DNA of 7,982 nucleotides from Clostridiales bacterium (GCA_021202245.1 JAJQDK010000087.1:1-7982), one strand, 5' to 3'. Numbered from the stretch's first letter, positions 1-6,016 are shown. Translations and numbers: made by a program. The notes: generated from the letters alone by a model not told the origin.

Positions 1-162
1 TCCATATGCTGAGTAGTCTTTTTTTCTGGTAGATGGGTATAACAGTGAGATGGTTTTCCCTGTAACCTTATTATAAAGTATATCTTATCCAAAGTCAATA
101 TAAAACCATAAAATTAAAGCGAAAAACATTAAAAACATTAAGAAATTTAGGAGGCTACGGCT

Positions 163-1395
163 ATGAAAACAAACAAAACAAAATTTACGGCTGCTATATT
201 AGCAGGACTTATGATATATTCTTCAATAACATTGTTCACGGGTTGTGAGGGTTCAACAGAGGACACTGCAACAACAACGACAATAGCATCAACGGCAGAT
301 GAAACTACAACAACAGAGGAAACAACATCATCAGTAGAAGAAACCTTGTCGGAGCAGGATCAGGCAATTATTGACGCCGGCTTGACAGTAGACGAGGACG
401 GAAATATAACAGATAGCGAAGGCAACGAGGTTGAGCTTAACGAGGACGGCGAAGCCGAGATTACCACAGATGACGGTGAAACAGTCAAGGTAAGTGCTGA
501 CGATGTATCAACAGCGAATACAAACAACTCAAGCAAGAGCAATTCAAGCAATTCCGACAGTTCCTCAAAGAGCAGCGGTTCATCAAGCAAGGCAAGCTCA
601 AGCAAAACAAATTCAGCTTCAAGTAATTCGTCGGGCAGCTCAAGTAAAACAAACGGCTCTTCAAGTAAAGCAAGTACAAACGGCAGCTCAAGTAAAACAA
701 GTGGTTCTTCAAGCAAGGCAAGTACTTCAAGCAAGAGCAGCTCGGTTGCAGTAACAAGCGTATCGTTGAGCAAGACATCATTAAGCGTAACGGTAGGCAA
801 GACGGCAACATTCAAGGTAACAATGAATCCGAGCAATGCAACCAATACAGCCTATACTGCAAGCACAAACAACGGCAACGCTACTGTTTCGTGTTCCGGC
901 AGCACGGTAACTGTTAAGGGTGTGAGTGCTGGCAGTACGACTATTACGGTTAAGTCCAGCAACGGTAAAACAGCAACCTGCAAGGTAACAGTAAATAAGA
1001 AAAGTTCAAGTTCAAGCAGCAGCTCATCAAGCTCAAGCAAGACAAATTCTTCGAGTTCATTAAGCAATACAAACACAGCCGATTATTTTACAGAGTCTGA
1101 CATTGCAACAATGTGCAATGCAGTAAATAAGTACTTTATCAACAAAGGCTGTACATATACACCGTCAATGACTATAGATGATAGCGGTTGGCTTCTGTGT
1201 ACGCAAGAAATAAACACTTATGGAAAAAGTATAGATTACTATATTCAAGATATTATAAGCTTTTTTGACACACAAATGAAGGCAATATTTGAATTAAACG
1301 GAGATTATGCCGACCCGTATATTAGTACTCGTATCAACTGCTATTATGATATATATTCGAGCGATGAATATATAATTTACTTCGTATACGGCTAA
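163..1395 (+). CDS. Secreted Big2-domain lipoprotein with Ser/Lys-rich stalk
   Basis: Predicted surface lipoprotein of 410 aa. The N-terminus has basic residues (K2-K7), a hydrophobic stretch (about 9-26) and a lipobox-like LFTGC ending at C28, so C28 should be lipidated after signal cleavage. Next come a Thr/Glu-rich segment (30-65), an acidic segment (66-115), a Ser/Lys/Asn-rich linker (about 122-193), one Big2-type Ig-like domain (about 196-277, ending in a TCKVTV strand), a second poly-Ser stretch (281-300) and a C-terminal domain (about 305-410) that I do not recognise. The start is fixed by an AGGAGG site at 149-154, 8 nt before the ATG. Big2 domains occur in adhesins and wall-associated proteins. 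There is no LPXTG motif, so anchoring should be by lipid, with the stalk lifting the Big2 and C-terminal domains through the wall. The ligand cannot be told. No convincing promoter was found in 1-162. Lipoprotein and Big2 calls are firm; the role is open. Confidence 0.9.
   Translation: MKTNKTKFTAAILAGLMIYSSITLFTGCEGSTEDTATTTTIASTADETTTTEETTSSVEETLSEQDQAIIDAGLTVDEDGNITDSEGNEVELNEDGEAEITTDDGETVKVSADDVSTANTNNSSKSNSSNSDSSSKSSGSSSKASSSKTNSASSNSSGSSSKTNGSSSKASTNGSSSKTSGSSSKASTSSKSSSVAVTSVSLSKTSLSVTVGKTATFKVTMNPSNATNTAYTASTNNGNATVSCSGSTVTVKGVSAGSTTITVKSSNGKTATCKVTVNKKSSSSSSSSSSSSKTNSSSSLSNTNTADYFTESDIATMCNAVNKYFINKGCTYTPSMTIDDSGWLLCTQEINTYGKSIDYYIQDIISFFDTQMKAIFELNGDYADPYISTRINCYYDIYSSDEYIIYFVYG
526..741 (+). 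repeat. Ser/Lys low-complexity repeat tract
   Basis: This DNA tract encodes residues 122-193 of the lipoprotein. It is built from degenerate units of the type GSSSKAS, GSSSKTN and GSSSKTS, with AGC, TCA, TCT and AGT serine codons mixed. Mixed synonymous codons argue that the protein property (a flexible polar stalk) is selected. Unit number could still change by slippage or recombination. A shorter poly-Ser tract at 1003-1062 (residues 281-300) is similar. Confidence 0.7.
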
Positions 1396-1422
1396 TACTT
1401 TGAAACAATAAAATATAAAAAC

Positions 1423-1459
1423 ACAAAAGGCAGAGCAATTTTAAAGCTCTGCCTTTTGT
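1423..1459. terminator. Bidirectional intrinsic terminator
   Basis: There is a perfect 14-bp inverted repeat, ACAAAAGGCAGAGC at 1423-1436 and its complement at 1446-1459, with a 9-nt A/T loop. On the plus strand it lies 28 nt after the lipoprotein stop codon and the U-tract is inside the 3' arm. On the minus strand the stem is followed by TGTTTTTATATTTT, an excellent U-tract. It can therefore end the lipoprotein transcript and also stop minus-strand read-through from the 1976-4625 operon. Confidence 0.9.
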
Positions 1460-1476
1460 TATGAAAAGAGGTATTT

Positions 1477-1623
1477 ATGAAAAGTTGGTTAGATTTGATA
1501 TACCCGTTAATGTATCTTTTTGTCGGCGTAGTAGGCAATAAACTCCTTTTTAACGACGTCTTTTATCCGATGAAAAGAATTTTCAATTCAATCCAAAATG
1601 TATTTAGGTCTATTTTTAAATAG
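1477..1623 (+). CDS. Small putative membrane protein (48 aa)
   Basis: The ORF starts with ATG after an AAGAGG site at 1466-1471 (5-nt spacing) and encodes 48 aa starting MKSWLDLIYPLMYLF. Residues about 5-25 form one hydrophobic, aromatic-rich segment, and the C-terminal half is amphipathic and basic (KR, R and K near the end). That pattern suggests one membrane helix followed by a surface-lying or cytoplasmic basic helix. It lies 17 nt beyond the terminator stem and 21 nt ahead of a second tiny ORF, so the two may be co-transcribed, by read-through or from a promoter I cannot define. No family is recognised. Alternatives are a short type I toxin-like or holin-like peptide, or a spurious ORF. 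The SD and the adjoining similar ORF favour it being real. Confidence 0.5.
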   Translation: MKSWLDLIYPLMYLFVGVVGNKLLFNDVFYPMKRIFNSIQNVFRSIFK

Positions 1624-1644
1624 TATAGTAGGAAGTGTAACAAA

Positions 1645-1812
1645 TTGAACATTCAAATATTTCATAATCTTCTAAGCCTTTCGCTTACAGATTTTTTTAA
1701 CTATGCTCACGACGTAATATATGCATTGTTGTTAGTGCTAATTGTAATATATTTTGCGTTTATAATCAAACACATTATTAAATCACCGGATGATAAAAAT
1801 GATGAAGAGTAA
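1645..1812 (+). CDS. Small putative single-pass membrane protein (55 aa), TTG start
   Basis: The ORF begins at a TTG codon, 9 nt after AGGAAG at 1630-1635, and encodes 55 aa. The N-terminal 24 residues are mixed. Residues about 25-41 (start ALLLVLIVIYFAFII) are a clear membrane helix, followed by a basic patch (KHIIK) and an acidic tail (DDKNDEE). The positive residues after the helix suggest a cytoplasmic C-terminus. It follows the 48-aa ORF by 21 nt and ends 18 nt before the repeat at 1831. I found no ATG or GTG upstream in this frame, so start choice is the main uncertainty. Function is unknown. A partner role with the 48-aa protein is inferred from adjacency only. Confidence 0.5.
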   Translation: MNIQIFHNLLSLSLTDFFNYAHDVIYALLLVLIVIYFAFIIKHIIKSPDDKNDEE

Positions 1813-1830
1813 AAACAACTTATGCAAAGA

Positions 1831-1944
1831 TGTCCCCTGCCTATAAGGCGGTAGGGGACATTCATCATTTCAATGGGAGTTGTAATCTCCCACTGAAACA
1901 CTGAGGAGCTAACGCTCCCCTTTGCAAGCTGCAATCTATCGCAA
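1831..1944 (-). repeat. Multi-hairpin interspersed repeat, copy 1
   Basis: This segment holds a chain of hairpins. TGTCCCCT/AGGGGACA pairs at 1831-1838 and 1853-1860. A 12-position stem lies at 1868-1879/1887-1898 (core GGGAG/CTCCC, 7-nt loop). GGAGC/GCTCC lies near 1905-1917 and TTGCA/TGCAA near 1922-1934. Positions 1847-1944 match 7885-7982 on the opposite strand at 91 of 98 positions. Read on the minus strand it begins 31 nt after the esterase stop codon. In the 1868-1898 stem one position is a G.U pair only when read on the minus strand, which hints that the minus sense is the folded one. It resembles a short interspersed, REP/MITE-like element. No encoded protein is supported. Confidence 0.85.
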
Positions 1945-1975
1945 AAATACGGAATATATCAATACTATGCTGAAG

Positions 1976-2665
1976 TCAATTTTGCTGTAATATCCATAAA
2001 ATTCCTTTGGCTGTTCTTCCTGTGGAATTATTATAATGATTGCCTTGATTCAAGTAAAAAACAGTTTGAATTCCTTTTTCGGAATAATGCTTTTGTAAAA
2101 TACGCATATTATCCTCAACCGGAGCAAGGTACTGATTTTTTGTGTGGCTTTCCTTATCTCCGAGAGAAAGATAAACAGCGTTCACATTTTTTGAAATATC
2201 ATTTTGAGATACAAAGTTAATAAAATCCGGATACCAAACCGAACCGGATGCTGAAACAAGGCGAGAAAAGCAGTCGGTTTTATACGCTGCATAGAGGGTA
2301 AAAAGTCCTGCAAGCGAATATCCCGCCAAGGCGCAATATGTCGGCTTGCATCCAAGTGCATCAATAATACGAGGCAGAATTTCTTCTGTCAATTCCTCTA
2401 AATAAACATCCGCACCGCCTGTACACGGCGTATCATTTTTAGAAATAGGCGGAATAGGCCACGGCGCCATTTCATCGTTCCAGTCCACACCGCCGATAAC
2501 CGCAAAGGAAAACTGCGGACAGTTGAGCCGACAGCATTCATTAAACAGCTTTTTGCCCTCTCCCATTACAGAATGATAAATTACAAGCGGAGCCGACTCT
2601 AAAGCGGGATATATTTGAACCGTTTTTGCACCGAAAGAGAGAGTAATCGTATTTTCTGTTGTCAT
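1976..2665 (-). CDS. Putative alpha/beta-hydrolase esterase (esterase D / IroE-like)
   Basis: A 229-aa protein with the layout of the putative esterase family (PF00756-like). A central GYSLAG nucleophile elbow places the catalytic Ser at S117. A likely acid is D170 in LSLGDKE, and a likely catalytic His is H210 in QGNHYNN. A tryptophan/proline-rich segment at 63-73 (DWNDEMAPWPIPP) probably shapes the substrate pocket. There is no signal peptide, so it should be cytoplasmic. The ATG follows GGAGG (complement of 2674-2678) by 8 nt. It is the last gene of the operon, 24 nt after the acetyltransferase. In this fold, relatives hydrolyse esters such as S-formylglutathione or siderophore lactones. 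Next to an adenylation enzyme, release or recycling of an acyl ester is a reasonable inference. Substrate is unknown; fold and triad are well supported. Confidence 0.85.
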   Translation of the reverse strand: MTTENTITLSFGAKTVQIYPALESAPLVIYHSVMGEGKKLFNECCRLNCPQFSFAVIGGVDWNDEMAPWPIPPISKNDTPCTGGADVYLEELTEEILPRIIDALGCKPTYCALAGYSLAGLFTLYAAYKTDCFSRLVSASGSVWYPDFINFVSQNDISKNVNAVYLSLGDKESHTKNQYLAPVEDNMRILQKHYSEKGIQTVFYLNQGNHYNNSTGRTAKGILWILQQN

Positions 2666-2689
2666 TATTTCTACCTCCGTCCAATATAC

Positions 2690-3154
2690 TTATTTATTAT
2701 ATTTCATATAGCCGTTCATATCCGAAAAGCCCGACTTTTTATATAGAGAATACGCTTCTTCAGATGCTTCAAGGTAAATTTTATGAGCTTTTCTGTCTTT
2801 CGCTTCCCGTATCAGCCATTCTACGACAGCCTTTGCGACACCCCTGCGGCGCATATTTGTAACTGTATAGATATTCATCAGATATCCGCATATACCGGTC
2901 GGATTATCCGGCGAGGGCATTTCATTATAAATGCAAAGGCCTCCGCAGCCGACGATTTGATTTTCACTATGGGCAAAGCAGGCAACATGTTCTCCTTTTT
3001 CCAATGCACTTTGATAATAATTTTTGTTTGCGGCGAGAAGTTCGTCAATGTTTTTCTCATACGGAATTGAAAATACTGCCCTTAAAACAATTTCCCGCCA
3101 TTTCATAAGTTCATCTAAATCAGAAATATCTGCTTTTTTTATCATTATATCCAT
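2690..3154 (-). CDS. GNAT family N-acetyltransferase
   Basis: A 154-aa protein matching the usual single-domain GNAT length. The N-terminal IKKADISDLDELM is a typical beta1-alpha1 start. Residues 67-76 (IVGCGGLCIY) correspond to beta4, and 92-113 carry motif A, where MNIYTVTNMRRRGVAKAVV contains the acetyl-CoA pyrophosphate loop R102-RRGVA. The C-terminus has the common YSLYKKSGF motif (135-143). It should transfer an acetyl group from acetyl-CoA to an amine. The ATG is 1 nt after the adenylation gene's TGA, and its GGGAGG site lies inside that gene's last codons, so translation is probably coupled. This spacing suggests it acts on the same pathway, perhaps N-acetylating the amino acid, a product or a toxic intermediate. 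The acceptor cannot be deduced. A second in-frame ATG (codon 4) is a possible start. Confidence 0.88.
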   Translation of the reverse strand: MDIMIKKADISDLDELMKWREIVLRAVFSIPYEKNIDELLAANKNYYQSALEKGEHVACFAHSENQIVGCGGLCIYNEMPSPDNPTGICGYLMNIYTVTNMRRRGVAKAVVEWLIREAKDRKAHKIYLEASEEAYSLYKKSGFSDMNGYMKYNK

Positions 3155-3155
3155 A

Positions 3156-4625
3156 TCAGCAGCCTCCCTCTTTTAAAACTGTCGGAAGATTTTTTATATC
3201 CGGCTTTCCGTTGGGTGTCAGAGGTATATGATCCATAATTACAAAAAATTCCGGTATCATAAACGGAGTCAAATAGTGAGACAACTTTTTCTTAACCTCA
3301 GACAAAACAAAATCTGTTTTATTTGCAACAACATAGGCGGTTAAATAAGAAAGTCCGTGTTCGTCGGTGAACGGGCAAACCACAGCGGTCTGTACTTCAT
3401 CACAGTCGCACAGGACATTTTCCACCTCTTTAGGCTCGACTCGTTTTCCCATAATCATAACCTGTGAGTCTTTTCTACGAAGAAATGCAAGGTTGCCGTT
3501 TGGAAGAAAGCAGCCCAAATCGCCGCTTCGATAAATTTTTTCACCGTCCTCACCGGTTACAAACATTTTATTCTCGCTTCGGTCAAGATACCCGTCGGAA
3601 ACACCGCCGCCCAATATACATATTTCTCCGACTGTGCCGAGCGGAACAGGCTTGCCGTCATCATCAAGCAGTTCGATTTTGGTTTTGAGAACGGCCTTGC
3701 CTATCGGATATGTTCCGTCTTCAAGCGCTTGTTGATTGTTGCAGCAAAAATAAGTGCAGCACACGGTGGCTTCTGACGGTCCGTAGGTGTTGTATACTGT
3801 AACTTGATTAAGAAGATTATTTACATAGCTTTCCCTGAGAACATCACCGCCGCTAATAAGCAGTCGTAAGCACGAGGGAATATTTTCTAAATTGTTCATC
3901 TCCATAAGCAGATAAGGAAAACCGCTGATAATGGTAACATTATTTTCTGTCACGAATTCCATAAGGCAATCTATATTTTCCCGTGAACGAGCCTCCGGTA
4001 TAGCTAATGTGGCACCTGAAAGCAGGGTTGTGAAAACCTCCTCTACAAAAATATCAAAGGAACAAACCGAGTATTGAAGCATGGTGTCTTTAGCAGTCGG
4101 GTTAAATTCATTGCAAAAGGCGAGAACATAATGGCAGATATTAGCATTTGTTACACAGACGCCCTTAGGCACTCCCGTTGAACCGGAGGTATACAGAATA
4201 TATGCAGGCGACTTGGGAGTTAAAGAATAATGTTCGTGTTGTATTTGCGGTTTTTCGTTTATTTCCTCTAAAAAGAGTAACTGAAAGCCTTTTAGCTTTT
4301 CTCTGTACTTTTTTTGCGTAATGATAAATCCTGCATTGCTTTCTTTCATCATAAAGCGAATACGCTCTTCGGGAAAACCGGGCTCCGCAGGAACATAACA
4401 GGCTCCTGTTTTCAGTACGGCAAAAATAGAAGCGATGAAATCCGCTCCATGGTCTGCTACAATGCCGATACACTTCTCCTGCGACGGGAAATTACCAGCA
4501 ATTATATCAATACGGCGGTCAAGCTGTGAATATGTTAGCGAGCAGTTCTGCTGAATAACAGCTGTTTGCCCGGGTGAATTTGTTACAATCTCTTCAAAAC
4601 ATTCATAAACTGTGGAATTTTTCAT
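3156..4625 (-). CDS. Stand-alone amino-acid adenylation enzyme (NRPS A-domain / DltA-like)
   Basis: The 489-aa protein has the ordered core motifs of an ANL-family amino-acid adenylation domain: A1/A2 near 30-80 (LTYSQL, KTGACYVPAEPG), the A3 P-loop LYTSGSTGVPKG (145-156), A4 SFDIFVEEVF (189-198), A5 YNTYGPSE (278-285), A7 YRSGDL (365-370), A8 around 383-402, and A10 PNGKPD with catalytic K474. It should form aminoacyl-AMP from ATP. The Asp in A4 (D191, the GrsA D235 position) is the residue that binds an alpha-amino group. My hand-aligned pocket reads D-I-E-S-I-G-T-V-C and gives no confident substrate. It ends without a carrier-protein motif, so the acceptor must be elsewhere. Length fits DltA, but there are no dltB-D neighbours. 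The ATG has a GAGG site 7 nt upstream (complement of 4633-4636). It is the first gene of the operon. Confidence 0.9.
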   Translation of the reverse strand: MKNSTVYECFEEIVTNSPGQTAVIQQNCSLTYSQLDRRIDIIAGNFPSQEKCIGIVADHGADFIASIFAVLKTGACYVPAEPGFPEERIRFMMKESNAGFIITQKKYREKLKGFQLLFLEEINEKPQIQHEHYSLTPKSPAYILYTSGSTGVPKGVCVTNANICHYVLAFCNEFNPTAKDTMLQYSVCSFDIFVEEVFTTLLSGATLAIPEARSRENIDCLMEFVTENNVTIISGFPYLLMEMNNLENIPSCLRLLISGGDVLRESYVNNLLNQVTVYNTYGPSEATVCCTYFCCNNQQALEDGTYPIGKAVLKTKIELLDDDGKPVPLGTVGEICILGGGVSDGYLDRSENKMFVTGEDGEKIYRSGDLGCFLPNGNLAFLRRKDSQVMIMGKRVEPKEVENVLCDCDEVQTAVVCPFTDEHGLSYLTAYVVANKTDFVLSEVKKKLSHYLTPFMIPEFFVIMDHIPLTPNGKPDIKNLPTVLKEGGC

Positions 4626-4688
4626 AGTGTTGCCTCATTCTCAATTGAAATTTATGTAAAACTTCTTATAGTTATAATCCTTGTTTGC

Positions 4689-4732
4689 ACTGCAAAAACA
4701 GGAAAATCCCTTCTTGATTTTCTTTTTGCAAT
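4689..4732 (-). promoter_or_regulatory. Long leader hairpin of the adenylation operon
   Basis: On the minus strand, between the promoter and the ATG at 4625, there is an AU-rich hairpin. TGCAAAAA (complement of 4723-4730) pairs with TTTTTGCA (complement of 4691-4698), then GAAAATC with GATTTTC, with a 3-nt CTG bulge and a 7-nt loop. Two more pairs (one U.G) extend the base. It lies in the predicted 5' leader of about 150 nt and could attenuate transcription or affect mRNA stability. TGCAAACA occurs as a direct repeat on both sides. It matches no riboswitch class I recognise. Confidence 0.55.
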
Positions 4733-4763
4733 AGCTTCTAATGTTTGCATAAAAATATCTTTT

Positions 4764-4788
4764 TAATGTAATGTGAATGATTACATTA
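4764..4788. promoter_or_regulatory. Operator-like inverted repeat over the -10
   Basis: There is a perfect 9-bp inverted repeat, TAATGTAAT (4764-4772) and ATTACATTA (4780-4788), with a 7-bp spacer. It overlaps the -10 hexamer (4785-4790) of the minus-strand promoter and should cover the transcription start. That position is classic for a dimeric repressor that blocks RNA polymerase. No regulator gene is encoded in the window, so the repressor must be elsewhere. Confidence 0.65.
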
Positions 4789-4813
4789 TAGTCTGTTTAA
4801 AAAGTAATGTCAA
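4785..4813 (-). promoter_or_regulatory. Consensus sigma-A promoter of the adenylation operon
   Basis: On the minus strand there is a perfect -35 TTGACA (complement of 4808-4813), a 17-bp spacer, and a perfect -10 TATAAT (complement of 4785-4790). Transcription should start near 4778, giving a leader of about 150 nt before the ATG at 4625. A promoter this strong together with an overlapping palindrome suggests tight repression with strong induction. Confidence 0.85.
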
Positions 4814-4966
4814 CAGTCACAATTGATTTTTAAAAAAATCTGATACAATCCATTTGTTGAGATTTATTTGAACATAGAGTATTCAATAATAATTGTATAT
4901 AAATCATCAAACACACAACTTCAAATGTTTGAATTATATAACAAATCTTACATACAATATAATATA

Positions 4967-4995
4967 TTGATATTTAAGGGTTAAAGTGTTATAAT
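4967..4995 (+). promoter_or_regulatory. Sigma-A promoter of the two-gene membrane unit
   Basis: TTGATA at 4967-4972 and TATAAT at 4990-4995 are separated by 17 bp. Transcription should start near 5002, about 80 nt before the ATG at 5083. The 457-bp interval 4626-5082 is a divergent intergenic region. Apart from this promoter, the minus-strand promoter with its operator, the leader hairpin and the plus-strand leader, I see only AT-rich sequence there, including a GATTTTT/AAAAATC palindrome near 4836. Confidence 0.8.
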
Positions 4996-5023
4996 AAATA
5001 ATCGAAAGCAAACATTGAATTTA

Positions 5024-5067
5024 GTAACGCATGGAAACGGTTAAAAGTATTTAGAATACGCCGTTAC
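5024..5067 (+). promoter_or_regulatory. Leader with competing stems before the 87-aa gene
   Basis: In the leader, GTAACG (5024-5029) can pair with CGTTAC (5062-5067). Alternatively AACGG (5036-5040) can pair with CCGTT (5061-5065). The two pairings compete for the same 3' segment. A small hairpin GTATT/AATAC (5047-5051/5055-5059) is inside. The structure ends 5 nt before the GGAGG site at 5073-5077, so folding could alter ribosome access. This is a prediction by eye, without energy calculation. Confidence 0.4.
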
Positions 5068-5082
5068 AGTGAGGAGGCAATT

Positions 5083-5346
5083 ATGTATTTAAATAAAACT
5101 GTAAAAAATATAATAGAAAAATCATTAGGGAAAAGTATTTGTGATTTAATTCAAATGGATTATGATGATGAAATTAAATTTCTTGAAGAAAATAATGGAG
5201 AGAAACCATCATTTTCAAAAGAAGTTGATCATCGTATTTTTGCTAGAGGAAATCATCTTATTGCACAAAAACGTATTATGACAATGGAAGAAGTAGACGA
5301 GGAAATTACGAGGTGGAAGAAAGATGAACGGAAAAAAACAATTTGA
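5083..5346 (+). CDS. Small charged protein (87 aa), possible antitoxin-like partner
   Basis: An 87-aa soluble protein, acidic in the middle (DYDDEIKFLEEN at 26-37) and basic at the C-terminus (RWKKDERKK). It looks helical. The segment 53-76 (FARGNHLIAQKRIMTMEEVD and on) ends in an amphipathic helix. No domain is recognised with confidence. The ATG follows GAGGAGG (5071-5077) by 5 nt. It is the first gene after a strong promoter and overlaps the next gene by 23 nt, the next gene's GAGGTGG site lying inside its coding sequence, so the two are translationally coupled. A small charged protein ahead of a larger toxic or membrane protein is the usual order in toxin-antitoxin operons. That role is an inference from layout, not from homology. 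Base composition is more AT-rich than the 163-4625 genes. Confidence 0.75.
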   Translation: MYLNKTVKNIIEKSLGKSICDLIQMDYDDEIKFLEENNGEKPSFSKEVDHRIFARGNHLIAQKRIMTMEEVDEEITRWKKDERKKTI

Positions 5347-5980
5347 TAGTTCATTTTTGACTGAATATCAAGATGATTTGAATAATGTTTTTAAAATGTA
5401 TATTGAGGATATAAATCCTTTGATTGTTGAGTTTGAATCATCAAAAAACATATTTCCCGCAGAAGTTTTAAATGAAATACGTGCTATGTATGGACATTTA
5501 GCACGTGCTTCAATGTCTAATAATGAGTCTGATGTTTCTAAAAATATTCAAAAATTAAAATCTCATTCTAAACGTGCTTTGCTTGATTGCTTAAAATACA
5601 AGGGTATTATTTACCACGATGAGTATACTGATTTTATGCATAGATACCGTGAGGTTGATTTAACATTAATCAGTAGGGGCGAGTTTCTTAAAAATGCTGT
5701 TTCTTTATATAATACTGCTGTTGATTTATGGCAGGAAGCAAAGATTGCAGAAACAAGTGATATTACAGAGGAGGAACTTTACGATAAATATCAGTTGGCA
5801 TATAGTACATATAGTGAGTTGCATGATTTGCTTCAAGAGACAGAAAAGGAAGCAACATACTTTAAACATAAAGCTGTAAAAAAAGAGATTATTTCTAAAT
5901 GGGGCTTCATTGTTGGAGTAGTGGGTCTTTTAGTGGGAATAGTAGGAATTATAGTAGGAATATTAGGTCCAATACAATGA
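5324..5980 (+). CDS. Helical membrane-anchored protein with R-x4-H motif and glycine-zipper helix
   Basis: A 218-aa protein, mostly helical. Residues 51-61 (EIRAMYGHLAR) carry R53-x4-H58, the spacing of the HEPN RNase signature, in a helix-like setting. A second helical stretch, 130-190, is rich in charged and aromatic residues. The C-terminus (193-216) is one membrane helix with regular glycines (GFIVGVVGLLVGIVGIIVG), a glycine-zipper pattern able to pack or oligomerise, with only PIQ after it. The bulk therefore faces the cytoplasm, tail-anchored. The start follows GAGGTGG (5310-5316) by 7 nt. It is coupled to the 87-aa gene and followed by a terminator. Possible roles are a membrane-acting toxin or defence effector, or a stress sensor. 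The HEPN link is weak, since one short motif can arise by chance and the usual polar residue after the Arg is missing. Confidence 0.8.
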   Translation: MNGKKQFDSSFLTEYQDDLNNVFKMYIEDINPLIVEFESSKNIFPAEVLNEIRAMYGHLARASMSNNESDVSKNIQKLKSHSKRALLDCLKYKGIIYHDEYTDFMHRYREVDLTLISRGEFLKNAVSLYNTAVDLWQEAKIAETSDITEEELYDKYQLAYSTYSELHDLLQETEKEATYFKHKAVKKEIISKWGFIVGVVGLLVGIVGIIVGILGPIQ

Positions 5981-6016
5981 ATTTTTAGTGTAATTATATT
6001 AATCGAATAGTTGTGA

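Noticed and set aside
1..162. Promoter for the lipoprotein (TATAAA-like sequences at 72-77 and 99-104)
   Set aside because: Neither has a recognisable -35 at 16-18 bp, and AT-rich DNA gives such matches by chance. The T-run at 19-25 has no hairpin before it within the window.
360..845. Long minus-strand open frame rich in Leu and Glu, opposite the lipoprotein
   Set aside because: It is the antisense reading of the Ser/Lys repeat tract. It has low complexity and no credible function, and the plus-strand gene has a ribosome binding site and signal peptide.
1707..1934. Minus-strand 75-aa open frame through repeat copy 1
   Set aside because: It runs through the hairpin repeat and antisense to the 55-aa ORF, with no independent support for coding. 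The repeat matches at the DNA and structure level.
3156..4625. Naming the adenylation enzyme dltA
   Set aside because: Length fits, but dltB, dltC and dltD are absent and the neighbours are an acetyltransferase and an esterase.
5031..5054. Seven-codon leader peptide (METVKSI)
   Set aside because: There is no ribosome binding site before it and no run of regulatory codons. A frame this short is expected by chance.
5324..5980. Firm naming of the 218-aa protein as a HEPN ribonuclease
   Set aside because: Only an R-x4-H spacing is visible. The polar residue usual after the Arg is Ala, and no nucleotidyltransferase or other classic HEPN partner is next to it.
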